A DNA stretch of 64,000 bases from Uranotaenia lowii (Eukaryota; Arthropoda; Insecta; Diptera; Culicidae), in the NCBI RefSeq assembly GCF_029784155.1, contig NC_073692.1:423770305-423834304 (forward strand), in the 5' to 3' direction. The notes beneath the pieces were generated by a model. That model was given only the letters and a program-made list of their open reading frames with translations. It was not told the DNA's origin and did no database searches. A program made the position numbers and the translations under genes. Positions 1-12,480 of this stretch are shown piece by piece (within the stretch, counting starts at the first letter, position 1; the number at the start of each line of letters is the position of its first letter).

Positions 1-565
1 GATTAAGATTGCTCCGACAAGAGCCGGGGTGTGACTCAATAGAGAAACTTGTCGCTGATTTCACGAGATAACACGAATGAGTGACGTATGGTTTGTCAGA
101 ATCCGTTCAAAGGAAATTGTAGCTCAGAAAAATAGTCATTCCTGCATCATTTTAAGACAACAATCAGAAAAAAGAGCAAATTAAAACAGTTCATGGGCTC
201 AAAAATCCTACCTACTTTTTCGAAGATCTTAAGAACAGTTAAAGTGGTAATTAACTAAGAAAATAGAGCTATCAGTTGAGTGAAAAAGTATGCTCAAAGA
301 CCTACACTTTGATAAAGAAAAAAAATATATGTGAAGGAGGAATATAAAGCTGTCAAACTTTGACGCGTATTTCTCGAAACAGTTAGGACAACGCATTCGC
401 CGTATTGAAAGTTTGTGGCAATATTTGTAAATTTTTTGTTCTTATGGAAAGTCTGACGAAATTTATGCAAATTCGGTTCAAAACGGAATGTACTAAAAAA
501 AATGCAAAATTGTGTTTATTTAATAACAAAATTCGAAACTTTCAGTGAAACTACTCAGTAATATA
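1..565. other. AT-rich sequence, nothing recognised
   Basis: Low-complexity AT-rich DNA with frequent A runs. No reading frame, RNA gene or terminal repeat was found before the TIR element that starts near 566. Confidence 0.5.
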
Positions 566-1107
566 GGGGAGTGTGGGGTATCATGGCCACTTTTTTTCTT
601 TGCTTCATAACTTTTTTATATAAATTTTCATTTGGCATGAGAAAACTTAACAGATAGATAAAACTTCTTTTAAGTTCTGAATGTATGCAAAAACATAAAG
701 ATATAGGTGGCCCAAGATACCCCACAAAATGTGGCCAACGATTCCCTACAAGCTTTAATTTGCTAATTGGTAGCGTTTGTGTGACTTATTGATGTTTCAT
801 CGAAAATTCCTTTTCCACGGAAAAGAACATGAAAAAACTAAGATTATAAGCGTATGAGCATATTTTTGTCATGAACTATAGGTTCCTCATCGATGCAATT
901 AGCGGGTGCATGTTTAATTATGCAAGTGATTTTTTTCAAAATTTTAAAAGCTTGATAAATAAAATAAGCAAATGATGCGTATTTAAGTCAACAACATATA
1001 GATAAAATATGGTTACGCAAAGCTACGGCGTTCTAAGTTAGATTGAGATTTTTATTTCAACACACATCTGAGATATTCAGAGTGGCCCACGTTACCTCAC
1101 TCTCCCC
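566..1107 (-). mobile_element. Short TIR element, family A (deleted copy)
   Basis: The left end begins GGGGAGTGTGGGGTATCATG and the right end is its approximate inverted repeat, finishing in CTCACTCTCCCC. TA dinucleotides flank both ends (564-565 and 1108-1109), as expected for a TA-inserting DNA element. The interior contains further internal copies of the GTGGCCCAxGATxCCCC motif near 708-750. It is an inverted relative of the longer copy at 35239-36157: the block at about 775-870 is the reverse complement of about 35490-35590. It has no coding capacity and is probably an internally deleted, non-autonomous (MITE-like) derivative. The two open frames that overlap its right end (from 1043 and 1120) show no protein-like features. 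Confidence 0.7.
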
Positions 1108-1281
1108 TAATGTTTACATGTGCAAAAACTGTTTCTATTCATCATCTCCCGCTTCCTTATTCTTTATCAGATATACTTTAACCGATATGCACCACTTAAC
1201 GAGAAAACGGGAGACACGAATAGCGCTATCTGGCGACAGAAATGGGAGTCTTACACTGTGAATTTTATCGGAGTTTTGTCA

Positions 1282-1700
1282 GAGGTGCCAGGTGTCCTGA
1301 TTTATCAGGATTTGTCCTGATTTTCAAGAAACCGTCCTGATTTTTGAAAATCTTTTGAATTGTGCCGTTTTTTGGAAATTGGCCATTAAAATGTTCTGAT
1401 TTAAAAAAAAAACTCTTTTAAAATCGAATTCATAGTTTAGTTATGAAAATATCGTACAAATCTGCAATAAAATATAGTAAAACCTATTAACCGATGGTAA
1501 TCTTCGGTTCATATGATATTTAAAATGATAGTTTTCGATATAAACTTCAGTCCATATAAAGAAGATGGTCACATTTGTTTCAAATATTAAGGTTTCTACA
1601 TCACATGCTTATGCTTTGTTTATGCAATTTAGTGTTATCATGAAAAATCGAATTATTTTTTCGTGGTGTCCTGTTTTTTGACAAAACCACCTGGCATCCT
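1282..1700. mobile_element. Short TIR-like repeat with CCTGATTT motifs
   Basis: Starts AGGTGCCAGGTGTCCTGATT and ends with ACCACCTGGCATCCT, so the termini form an imperfect inverted repeat around TGCCAGGTG. The interior near the left end repeats the motif GTCCTGATTT several times (about 1296, 1314, 1332). It is non-coding. MITE-like is the simplest reading; no convincing target duplication was seen. Confidence 0.45.
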
Positions 1701-2358
1701 TGTTGGACAATCGCAAAACGTGTTGATCAGGGACGCCGTCTAAATAAATTTTAATCACTTTTTTAGTTTACGTACAATGATAAAACGAATTGTTAGGGAA
1801 ATCTGATTCAATCTCCAATTTTCATTGTTCAGCACGAAAATCTTTATTAGTGCCGATTCATTCAGCATTATGGTTCATTTGAAATAGGACAAAAAGGTAA
1901 AAGATCATCGATGTTTAATGCTATTGTATCTCTTTTAAAAACTTTGGCGTTTGGCCGAATAGTTAAAAAGGTGAATATTCGATATTCGGTCATTGGTCGA
2001 TACAATTATTCGGTACATCACTATTTATTAGAAATCAATCGAAAAAAAAACTTCCGTGATACACATTTTGTGGGTTGATATTTTTAAAGTGTGGACATGA
2101 TTTCTTTAAAAAAAATTGTAGCATTTTACTTATTCAAGTTTCTCAAATTGTCATGGTGCAAGAATAGGAATAAAGAAAAAAAAATTAGAACTGGTACCTC
2201 TGACTAAATTGTGTCCGGAATAGACGCTATCACGTATTACACGAATTTCTCTAATTTATGCAAACATTTTGTCCGCTAGAGGATGTTGATGCTATCATCT
2301 TTTCATTGTATAGAAAAACGACTTTGGTGAAAATTGGTTAAGTATATTTGACTTTATG
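1701..2358. other. AT-rich spacer
   Basis: No coding frame or clear repeat termini. It contains short inverted fragments such as the CGATATTCGG region near 1979, which are not enough to name an element. Confidence 0.4.
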
Positions 2359-2764
2359 CTAGCCAGATTGCCCGGTTTTACCCGGGTTTCCCCGATTATT
2401 TGATTCTAAATTTGAGAAAAGGCCGGTCAAGCCAGATTGCTTGGATCTCGTTCAAAAATGTTCGGATTTATTCCATTTATTTGATAAATTACTTTTGCGT
2501 CCAAAAAATTAAATTTGTTGAGAAAGTTTCAACAAAATAGTCATAATCGGTTTTTTTGTAAAATCTGCTGATATTTTTTCGATGAAAAAAAAATCAAGTA
2601 GTTCTCATCTTGATTTCTGTTGAATTTATGTTGTTGTTTGAATTGAATGTGCCCTAATACTGCCAGGTTTTAAGATAAAATTTTCCATGATATTGTCAGG
2701 TTTTAAGATGGAATTGCTAGGATGTGCCCGGTCCCGATAGGTTCTGGAAAAAAATCTAGCAACT
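2359..2764 (+). mobile_element. GCCAGATTGCCCGG-type short repeat, copy 1
   Basis: Begins TGCTAGCCAGATTGCCCGG and ends near TCTAGCAAC, an imperfect inverted terminus. The block shares GATTGCCCGG, TTGAGAAAAGGCCGG and the trailing CAGGTTTTAAGAT repeats with copies at 37152-37587, 38115-38555 and (inverted) about 60985-61326. It is non-coding and probably a MITE-like family member. Confidence 0.5.
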
Positions 2765-2837
2765 TAATTATATTAACCTGTCCATCTATAAAGTTTTGTT
2801 TTTTTTTTGACATTGATCTATAAAAACTTTTGTATAA

Positions 2838-3185
2838 ATGCTTAGCTTGGTTGACTACTCATATCCACCTTAAATCATTGAACTGGAAACGCTGTGCAAA
2901 TGTGTTTATACAACAACACTTTTAAACACTTCAAATAGCAAATTTCATTAGGCTTTGCTCAACTTACGCATTTCCAATTCCATGATCGCTGGCGTGGCTA
3001 GGCAGAACAAGTTCTACTTCGCCAATGGTTGCTACTCCGTGATTGATCGAGGCCATCAATTTTGTGCAAGGACCAGAAGAATGGTGCTTGGGACTAGCAG
3101 TTCATTCGCAATGCACAAAACTCATGCTCTCCCTTTGAAAAATGATCAATAACGGCGCCGGCCACGTCCTAGTAGTCAATGAAAG
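2838..3185 (+). repeat. Interspersed repeat R, copy 1 (inverted partner at 12155-12480)
   Basis: Runs from GCTTAGCTTGGTTGACTACTC to GGCGCCGGCCACGTCCTAGT plus AGTCAATG, so TTGACTACT and AGTAGTCAA form short inverted ends. The whole block is homologous to the reverse complement of 12155-12480, including the GGCGCCGGCCACGTCCTAGT segment and the AAATCATTGAAC segment. The short frame at 2955-3152 lies inside it and is not kept open in the other copy, so it is not called a gene. Repeat class is uncertain; the TTAGC-type tail beside it suggests a retroposed sequence. Confidence 0.6.
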
Positions 3186-4980
3186 GGATGCAGGAAGGAT
3201 TGTTAGTAGGATACTTCATAGGATCAATTAACAACCTTTCGCCCCTTTATATTCCAAAGATAAATTTTGAAAAATCTAGAAACAAAGATAAATCAATATT
3301 TCCAACTATAGAAACCGTCTATACGTCTGCGAGTCTATATTGAAATATCCAGGGAAAGGGTTTTGTTAGTTGGAGAAGGTTTAAGATCAGGATCCATTTT
3401 GGCAAATGGTGCGATCAAGTTTTCCTACACCTCCTATGCTCCTAGATATTTCCCAAGGAAACTCCTACTATGAGGCAGCGACGAAAAGGCAAAAATTTTA
3501 CCATAATGCAGTTATGATGAATAAAGCATATTTTAAAAATCTTCTTGAAGCTAACTTATTTTTCTAGCTATTATTCCTGTTATATTGATGTTTTTCCAAA
3601 AACGACCCTTAAAAATGAAGAGATACTTCAAAGTATAATTATAACTAAATTTTTGATGTCTTATGCTTTTTAAATAAATACCTCGTTTTTAAGTTAAAAA
3701 TTTAAATGAGATTTCTGTATTAATAACTGATAGAGATTGTTTTTGGAAACTCATCAATTCGATTCTACACTTAATAAAAACTTTTGTATAAATGAACTAT
3801 AAACTAAATCAAAATAAAAGTTCAAATTTAAAAATTTAAAATGTTTAGAGTGAGTCTAAAGTATTTAATCTAAAATGTTTAGCATTTCAAAGCTATTTTC
3901 TTGAATAATCTTGAATTATTTGACACTTTCGAAAATCTCCTCGTCTTACAGAAGGCTTTCACCTATAACACGCATTGTTTTGAAAATATCATTTTTGAAG
4001 GAAATTGAGGCATATTTGAAAAAGTTTGACCGTAATGGAAAATTCTAAAATAGATTCAACCACTTTATTTTGTGTATCGAGACGAAATTTTGAAAGGTTT
4101 CAGATTATTGACTAGAACATTTTATGGTGTTATCTTTAAAGCACTAATTTATAGCATTTTTTTTTTCTAAGTAAAATTGGACCCTGAATTCGAAAATAAA
4201 ATTTAATGAATTTCAAAAGTTTATGAGAAATGCTCCAGTAGTAAAATTTGCTTTGTGATGAAAAAAGTTCTTGTGAATAAATCCTTATATCTTGGACAAC
4301 ATAACATCGATTTGAATTTTTTTCTAATTGAAGTTGGAAAAAAATTCCCTTCATTATCCAAAATTTGATTGTGTCAAGTTGTAGATATTTTTGAATTTAT
4401 GATTAAAAAGAAGCTTCAGGATAAAATTGATCATCGGCTTTCCAAAAGGTCACCTGCTAAGTTTAAGCAACATCTGCCCACAGGAAAGTCTGCCTTGAGC
4501 CTACAATGTATGGGATTTTGAGACATTTTGTGCGTAAAATGAAAACAAAAAATTCTTGTTTTTCATTTATAACCTTTTTCTTCATAAGCAGGTTGATTTT
4601 TATGATAAACATAAGCATAACTCAAAGACTCAACTCTCAAACGTGCCATTTGTTGGAAGTGATGAGGACATCGATTTTCGTTTCGAAGCCAGCGATTGAT
4701 GTTCACAGCTGCTTTTTCAATGAACAATCAGAACCATAAACAATGCCATTTGTATGTATCAAAATCAACAAAGTAAACAAAATTTCTCCGACTAATTAGC
4801 AATTCCTTAGAACTGAAACAACTAGATATCTACACAGAACAAGAAAATTTTGTTTGGAGATGTGAACAGGTTAAAATGAAGATTGGCATTCGAAAAGGAA
4901 TTTCTCGTCCATTTTTTTTCTTTGCATCTCAGCAAATCGTTGAATAACTACAGCTGGGGTAGTTGTTTAATAATTGCGTT
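3186..4980. other. AT-rich spacer
   Basis: Mostly A/T-rich, non-coding. Short frames at 4136-4354 (minus) and 4506-4739 (plus) have low-complexity translations and no recognisable domain. Confidence 0.45.
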
Positions 4981-4995
4981 TTTTTTTTTCTCTTA

Positions 4996-5036
4996 CCACC
5001 TCAACTGAGGTGGCAAATGGCCCTTAGCCAAGGGCC
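4996..5036. other. Pair of adjacent perfect inverted repeats
   Basis: CCACCTCA-AC-TGAGGTGG (4996-5013) is followed five bases later by GGCCCTT-AGCC-AAGGGCC (5019-5036). Both arms are perfect, and a T-run lies just upstream. They lie at the start of a GC-elevated, non-repetitive-looking stretch (about 4980-5460) that also contains a short CAG run near 5165. Function unknown: RNA structure, protein-binding palindromes or remnants of an element end are all possible. Confidence 0.5.
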
Positions 5037-5460
5037 GAACAGTGTTCCTCATCCATTCACCAAATTCCAACTGCAAGTCAAGTGAGCGAAACAATCGCAC
5101 AAGGGCCCGCTCCTATAGGACAGGAATTAAATCACATATTTACACGTAAGCCCTCAACTAGGGCAGCAGCAGCAGCAATCAATTGAATGAGGAAAAATGT
5201 TTTTGCTTTTCCCATCGAACAGCACTCAGTACGGGAAAATTCCTGGGGGATGAGTTTCCAATCGGTTCAGAACCTTTGCTTGATCTCTTGACTCTCTTAT
5301 TGCTCAGCTCTCGAGAACAAAGAAATTAAACATTGATGAGTTCTTTGTTGCTAATGAAATGCGTATTGTCTGTCACTGGAAGCTGTGCTCAACTACCGGA
5401 AATGGATGTTTAATTGATGTTTATGCAACTTCAGCCATGGGACCAGTTGCCTGGACTTCC

Positions 5461-6333
5461 TCAAATTAAGTCTCCTAATTGAGTTATCAGGAGTTTAGGT
5501 CAGCATTTTTTCAATTATCAAATGAGATAAAACATAGCAAAAGGACAGTTCAATGGAAAATCATTTATTTTATATTCAAAATCAAGAACAAAACGCACGA
5601 TATAAAATTGTGTAAGTTACATTATAACGCCAACAACTTACTTAATTTTTACAATGGATTATTCTAAAAAATGCAAAGTTTTATTTTACCAAACAATATA
5701 TCTTTGATACTTGTATTTTTATTGAAAATCTAGAACACTTGATAAAATGGAGGATAACAAATATTCACAAACATTCAAAATCAGTTTTTTTGCATGTAGG
5801 TAAGTTTTAAATATTCGTTAAACAATAGATGATATATAAATTTTAATCGTCATTTCGCCAAAACTTAAGAAAATAGTAAAAAAATAAAAATATATTTAAA
5901 TTAAGAACCGCAAAGCTTTGGAAGCTGATTAAAACATAAGCACCAAAAATTGCTGTTCTTCAAAACAAACAAAAAAAAAGTTTTGGATATTAACTTCCTA
6001 TAGGCAATCCAAATCAATCTGCATCGTTATTTTTAATGGACATTTTTGAAAAAATAAACTAGAAAAACTAAAAAAAAAACAATTTATTTTTCCTCACCCT
6101 AACTTAAAGTACAAAAATATTAGACTAGTTCAGATAATTTAAAAGAAAAAATTCACTTGCTGACTCATATTTCTAATGTAAAAACTAATAGCTAAACCCA
6201 GAATTTACCTATTCGTTGTTACCTTCATTCTTACCGTTAAATAAGAGGATGAGAGATTCAACATAAACCAAACATTTATTACCTGAAATTAAAAAGAAAA
6301 GTGAAAGATGAGTTTACACACCATAATGTCTTA
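5461..6333. other. AT-rich spacer up to assembly gap
   Basis: Very AT-rich. The 62-codon frame at 5479-5667 has no protein-like signature. Confidence 0.4.
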
Positions 6334-6833
6334 NNNNNNNNNNNNNNNNNNNNNNNNNNNNNNNNNNNNNNNNNNNNNNNNNNNNNNNNNNNNNNNNNNN
6401 NNNNNNNNNNNNNNNNNNNNNNNNNNNNNNNNNNNNNNNNNNNNNNNNNNNNNNNNNNNNNNNNNNNNNNNNNNNNNNNNNNNNNNNNNNNNNNNNNNNN
6501 NNNNNNNNNNNNNNNNNNNNNNNNNNNNNNNNNNNNNNNNNNNNNNNNNNNNNNNNNNNNNNNNNNNNNNNNNNNNNNNNNNNNNNNNNNNNNNNNNNNN
6601 NNNNNNNNNNNNNNNNNNNNNNNNNNNNNNNNNNNNNNNNNNNNNNNNNNNNNNNNNNNNNNNNNNNNNNNNNNNNNNNNNNNNNNNNNNNNNNNNNNNN
6701 NNNNNNNNNNNNNNNNNNNNNNNNNNNNNNNNNNNNNNNNNNNNNNNNNNNNNNNNNNNNNNNNNNNNNNNNNNNNNNNNNNNNNNNNNNNNNNNNNNNN
6801 NNNNNNNNNNNNNNNNNNNNNNNNNNNNNNNNN
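6334..6833. other. Assembly gap (500 N)
   Basis: Exactly 500 undefined bases, the size commonly used for a scaffold gap of unknown length. Frames that appear to run through it are artefacts. Confidence 0.99.
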
Positions 6834-8292
6834 TAGTTATTATATTTATCATATTTTTATTCCATTTGTCATTTGTCCATAATTTTGTCAACTATTTGTC
6901 AAAGGAGAACGGTTGCCATGATCGGAGTGAGTTTTTAGGAATTATGTTCGTCAAGTTATGTCGTGAGACGGAATACTATGAAAATAAAATAAAAATAATT
7001 GTCAACGTTTTTTTTCAAGTTCTGTCATAATTGTTATTTTGTTGTTGTTATTTAGTCAATTTTTCTTAATTTCTGTCAGATTTTTTTATATTTTGGTCAT
7101 GGCTTTACCATTTTAATGTCAAATTTATCAAACACGCAGCGAAAAAGTCTTTTAGGACAAAGGAATTTTCCTTTGTTTAGTCGCCAAACAAAGAAAAATC
7201 ACTTGGATTCTGGGACAAATGAAAAATTATTTGTTTCTAATCTGTTTTCCTATATTTCAAAGACTTTTACCCTTTGAAATTAAAACAAATTCTTTGATTC
7301 AAAAAAATTTTAGTTCAAAGAATAAATCCTAAACTCATAATACATGGTATCAAATAAAAAAATTTGAAGAGGTTCTGTACGAGACACGACCGCAATACGC
7401 AGAATTACGCAAGCCTATCTTTTCCACTGTATAAATCTCGACAATTGAATTGATTTTAAAAGTACAGTGGATGTGAAGTGTAAAATTGTGTAACATTTAC
7501 AGATAAAGACGACAGTAAAGTGATTGTCAATTTAAATGAAAGTTTCCCTCTAATCAAAAGTGGATGGAGGATAATGGCAAACATATACGTTTGAAATGCG
7601 TAGGCACGTGATTTTGTCTCTTAGTAAAAGCTGCATATCTAGCGAGAAGGCTGAAATTATTTCTGGGAAATCCCTTTTTAGGTCATCATTAGACCACTGT
7701 CTCTGAGTTGTTTGCTAAGCTTGCACTTGCTTTGATGGATTTATAAATCCGCGACAAAATATGCATTTTCTTTGCATGCTCTTATGTGTGTCGTTGAAAT
7801 CAAAATGTAAACTAGTGAAAACTACAGATTTTGATTGTCAGTTCGTCGATTGTCAGAAAATTCTAGCACGGAAATCAAACTTATGTCGTCAGTAGCCATC
7901 TAACTATTGATAGCGGTGATAATGGCGGTGAATCCGTGCACACGTGGTAAATTGCTCTACTTATAGAAAAGCCATGCTTTAAAATATCCAACATCAGGTA
8001 TGATTTATAAGCAACATGTTGAAAAACTTCAGAGGGATAGGTGCTAGAAAATATCTACTACGACAAAATTGAAGTAAAACCGTGCACCCATATTCAATAC
8101 ATGGGTTATGGGTAACATGATTTTCCAATAATATTGATTATGAGTTTTAATTTTTTGAAGATAATTTGAAATAATCATCTTATGACATACACGCATTCGT
8201 CATCTATATAAAATATTTTCATTTTATAACAAAAATACTAAAGAACAAGTAAAAAAATAATATAAAAAAAAGTTCAAAATAATATATAGGTA
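6834..8292. other. AT-rich spacer with small repeat fragments
   Basis: No gene. A perfect 9+2+9 palindrome ACAAAGGAATTTTCCTTTGT lies at 7157-7176. A short segment near 7925-7955 (GCGGTGAATCCGTGCACACG) matches the 3' part of the insertion at 31205-32626 (near 32577), so it is a fragment of that repeat family. Confidence 0.45.
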
Positions 8293-9395
8293 ACTAGCTG
8301 ACCCGGTGCGCTTTGCTACACCTTTCAAAATCAAATGATATTTTCAAAAATTATTCAAATTTTTATTGGTTTTATTGGCATTATTTTAAATCAAATAAAA
8401 ACATAATTCATAAGCAATCGCTATAAAATGAGAGCTGCAGCTGGAGTTTCGAATTGCAACACAAAGATAACTTAAACTAATATTATGAATCTTGCTCTCT
8501 TAATTTGTGTAAGATCTGATAATTTTCATCTGTCTGGAGGGTCTCAAATTAATCGTACGCAAACAATCTAACTTATAAAATAAGGTTGTTTTGGCTTGAT
8601 ATGTTCTGGATTTATGCTAAAAAACTGATAAGAGAGCCCCCTCCCCTGTCCTTTCCTTCACCTCCTGCTGAATGGAGGTCGTGATCTTTAATAATCACAC
8701 CCATTTTTTTCGTTCCCAAAAATCCTCTTATATCAAATATAGTTCCATTGATTGGTTGATAAGTTTTTAAGCTTTACAACTAAATGTATATGGAGCCTCC
8801 TTCTTTCTTCCCCTCTCTACTCTGTGAAGCGGTGAAGCGTAAGGGTCTATAACAATCGTAGAAATATATCTCGTAACCAACTACTTTTCCATGTCATATT
8901 TTTGTCCATTTGTTGGCTTCGTTAGAACTTATTCGTTGAGAACTTATGCTAACAAAATTGTATTGGCTCACCTCCCTCCTACTTTGTACCTACTCACTGA
9001 AAGTGTGTCAGATAATCATAGAATCATACCAAAATGATTTTCCCTGTTAAGTTTTGTCTATTTCTCGGATTTTGTAAAAAAAAAAAAGTTAAATGTAAGC
9101 CTCTTCTTCCTCTCCTATATTCCCAATTCTATCATCCTATTGCAAGAAAGGAATTGTTTCACATAGAAAAACTATTTTTCGTACTCAAATACTTTTTGAT
9201 GTCAAATTTGGCTTCATTTGCTCGATTAATTTTCAAGTTATGGGGTCTCAAACCATAATAGGAACCTTTCCCGGCCTCCAATACCCCCACCTGCCAAGTT
9301 TCACGCAAATCGGTTCAGTAGTTTTTGAGTCTATAGGGAACAGACAGACAGAAAGACAGACAGACAGACAGAAATTCATTTTTATATATATAGAT
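8293..9395 (+). mobile_element. ACTAGCTGACCCGG...TATATATAGAT repeat, copy 1
   Basis: Starts ACTAGCTGACCCGGTGCGCT and ends with a CAGA microsatellite (9339-9371), then GAAATTCATTTTTATATATA and TAGAT. The interior consists of loosely repeated blocks of mixed pyrimidine-rich sequence (for example the CCTCCT-rich parts near 8650, 8800, 8970 and 9100). The same two termini, with unrelated interiors, occur at 38588-39895 (plus), 43127-43441 (minus) and 61713-62465 (minus). The ORFs at 9034-9258 and 9240-9482 overlap the tail and are not protein-like. Repeat class is unresolved: no TIRs, a microsatellite tail and constant ends, so either retroposon or helitron-like. Confidence 0.65.
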
Positions 9396-12154
9396 AAAAA
9401 AAATTCCTTCATACCAGTCATTTTGACTGGTCATGGTCCAAATAGGTATGTACATATATTAAATTTGCCGGTCCTTCCTTGAATTTTGTTTATTAATGGA
9501 GCAAACTAGCGGCAAGCGAAAAACGAGATATCTCGAATTTGGTCCGCAATGTGTTAATATTGCAGTTTTTTAAAAGCGAAATTTCATAATAATTTTAATC
9601 ATTAATTTGGTTCAAGTTTGCATCAAGTAAAATCTGATCCGAAAAGTTGATGATTTTTATCTCTAACTTTTTTTAAGTCATCAAAGGTTAAAATCTTCGA
9701 ATTTGAAAAATAGTTGGAAAGATTGGGCTTGTTCGATTTGCAAAATTTGGGGTTTTTTGATTAACCATCGATGAATGCGAGTTTAGCTCACCTTTAAGGT
9801 TTAAGACGAATTTTCGAAACTAACGATTTAATGCGAAAACTTTTATTGTGAAAGTACTTTAAAATTAATAATCATATAATAACAAACATAATTTGTTAGG
9901 TCTTTTTTTTGTACTCGTGAATAGTTGGGCAAAAAATCATAGGTAATAATCAGCCACCAAAACCCCTCCCCATGAGTCGGTTCTTCCTACGGCCCTGATT
10001 CATCAATCAAAATAGTCGTGCATGAATGGTAAACGAAAAATAAAAAAAATCGCTTCCACCAGAAATTGCACTCGAGTCTTCTGATTACCTTTCCGAAACC
10101 TTACCAATAGGCTTAATCGTCAGATTAAACTAGTCAAGCTGTAACTTTATAATACAGTTGACTTCATTGAGTTGAATTTGCTGCTAGATTCTACGGCAGA
10201 CAATGCTCATCGTGCCCCGATTCGCCCCGAGTCAACAAGTTAAAGTAAAAACACCTTTTAAAATCAAACATCGTGAAAAATAAATATTTAATGATGGTGA
10301 ATATTAAGGAATAATGTGTAGATCATGTTGGAGTGTATGCATAAAAGATCAAGATGATTAAATGATCATAAGAGTTTATTTTCCGGTGCTCAAAAATTAT
10401 AATATTTTCTTCACTTGAGAATCAAGTTGTTTTTTTCTGTGAAGATGATAAAGACATTTCCTTTTTGTTGAAAAATTATTACTTTAGGAACTAGGTAACT
10501 TTTTATCGAGAAAATTTGTATTTCCTAGGAAAAGAGGGGTGCCCAGTTCGCTCCGGGTGCTCGTTATGCTCTTATCTCCCCTTAATGAGAAAAATCCAAA
10601 GTTTTTGGGGAATCCTACTCCGAATAGGGTCGGGATCGAAGCAACCCATAGGACTGTCAAGACGTGAAAAAATTTGCTCCTCCAAAAACTGTTGAAGTTT
10701 TCAAACAAATTGAAATTATTGGAAGTTTCGGTTAAATTGGTTTAGTGCAACGGGGAATGAAGCCGGATTTGCTGTGATTTGGCAGATGGATTTGTGCTGC
10801 TCAGGTTCCCGGTTCCTTGATCTATTGCCAAGCTTCAAATCAGGCGCCTTGGACCTCCGGACTAAAAACTGCACTAAAGATGAAGGAAGTATAGATGCAG
10901 GGATTTAAAAGTTCTTGGACCAGGACTCAAAGCTAAGTACCATTTTTTTTTCGTTACATTTTCATCACATTTATTGCATTCTAACGGAACGCCCGTAAAT
11001 AGGTTTTTGTATTGAAGCTTTCGTAAATCGTTTATTTTTAGAGGATTATTTTCATAAACTTTTACATGAAAATCTGCTGTGAAATTATTCGTTTATGATT
11101 TACGATCAAAAGCACAATCACTTTCATGTTGCTTCGACCAAAAAAAAATCGAAACTTGGTTTACAAATTTCAAATAAAACCGAAACGAATTTCAATTTCT
11201 TCTTTTGTCACCCCCCTTCGATTTTTCCGAAAATCCAGAAGGGGGAAAATAACTTTTAAGGTATTTTATTGTTAAATTTGACAAGTTTTTCTAATATTCA
11301 AATGATTGAAAGAGCGAATGTTTCTTGTTTTCTTCTCCTGCAAAAATTCCTGAAATTTTTTTTCATGATTTGTGATAAAATACGAAAACTTGAAACTTGA
11401 ACTTAAGGGGTTCAGTGCGCATTAGGAGCAACCTGCCATCCATCAGTTTTAAAACGATCCAGATATGTGAAAATCTTAGGAGGAAGCCAAAAAGAATGTT
11501 TTCGTACTTCCGATGAAAACAGCTACATCTTCTGGCATATAGAGAATCTATCAAAAGCTAAAAAGCTAAAAGCAGCGAAAAAATCATCAGAAGCTAAGTA
11601 TCTCTCAATGTTTTTAAACTTTGGTATTTATCGGTTGATGGACAGTTCGTTTCTTCTCGCGTTACGTTTCGGGCACATGGCTTTCTTTCTAAAATGCTGC
11701 TCTTAAATGTTAGCTTATAATATTTACTTCTGACGATGAGTGAAAATAGGTTTTGAATGATATTTGAGAATAGACTAGCTTTTTCACTAGGTGGTGCGAG
11801 GAAAATATGAAAAAGTTTTTTAATTTTCCACCTTTTCATTGCGGTTACTGGATTTTTTTAAGAATTCGTTTAAATATCTGAAACGATTTGGCCAGTTCAA
11901 TTTAAGAATCAAGCTTGTTTAGTTGAAAAAAAGGTTATCCGGAAAACATTCCAAATTCTGCATTATAAATTAAGTTTCATTTTCAATTTCAGAAAAATAT
12001 TTGAAGTGCATAACACTAGTCAAAAGTGTTTACCGATCTTATCCTTTTACCTAATCCACACAAAAATTTTTTTTGCTAGGATGCAGAGGTGACCTCGGTC
12101 CTAAAGCGTGAATTATTATTCTTTCAATCCTTTTTCTCTATTTTCCTTCTATCC
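9396..12154. other. AT-rich spacer
   Basis: No gene recognised. A CCAGTCATTTTGACTGG palindrome at about 9412-9428 recurs at 50241 and, with one change, at 50421. The frames at 10484-10708 and 11363-11839 have no domain-like features. The GAATCCTACTCCGAATAG segment near 10610 recurs near 12480. Confidence 0.4.
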
Positions 12155-12480
12155 ATTGACTACTAGGACGTGGCCGGCGCCGTTATTGATGTGTAAAGAG
12201 AGAGCATCAGTTTTGTTCATTGTGAATGTGCTGTCAATCCCAGATACCATTCATTTGACCTCTGGATAAAATTGATGGCCTCGGCAACCATTGGCGATGT
12301 GGAATCCGTTCTACTGAGCCACGCTTGCGATCATGGAATTTGAAGTGCTGTTATTTTAATATCTGTAAAAAAATTTAAAGGTTGACGAACTATTGATTTA
12401 GAATATGTTTCATGTTGTGTTTCAAGTTCAATGATTTGAGGTGGATGTGAGTAGTCAATCAAGCTAAGCTAAGCTAAGCT
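12155..12480 (-). repeat. Interspersed repeat R, copy 2, with (AAGCT)4 tail
   Basis: Inverted, diverged copy of 2838-3185. It begins with TTGACTACTAGGACGTGGCC and ends with GAGTAGTCAATC followed by four AAGCT units (12461-12480). The microsatellite at the same end in both copies supports one shared element rather than chance. Confidence 0.6.

Noticed and set aside
6301..7030. Frames of 186-240 codons around 6.3-7.0 kb
   Set aside because: They run through 500 undefined bases and exist only because N codons contain no stops.
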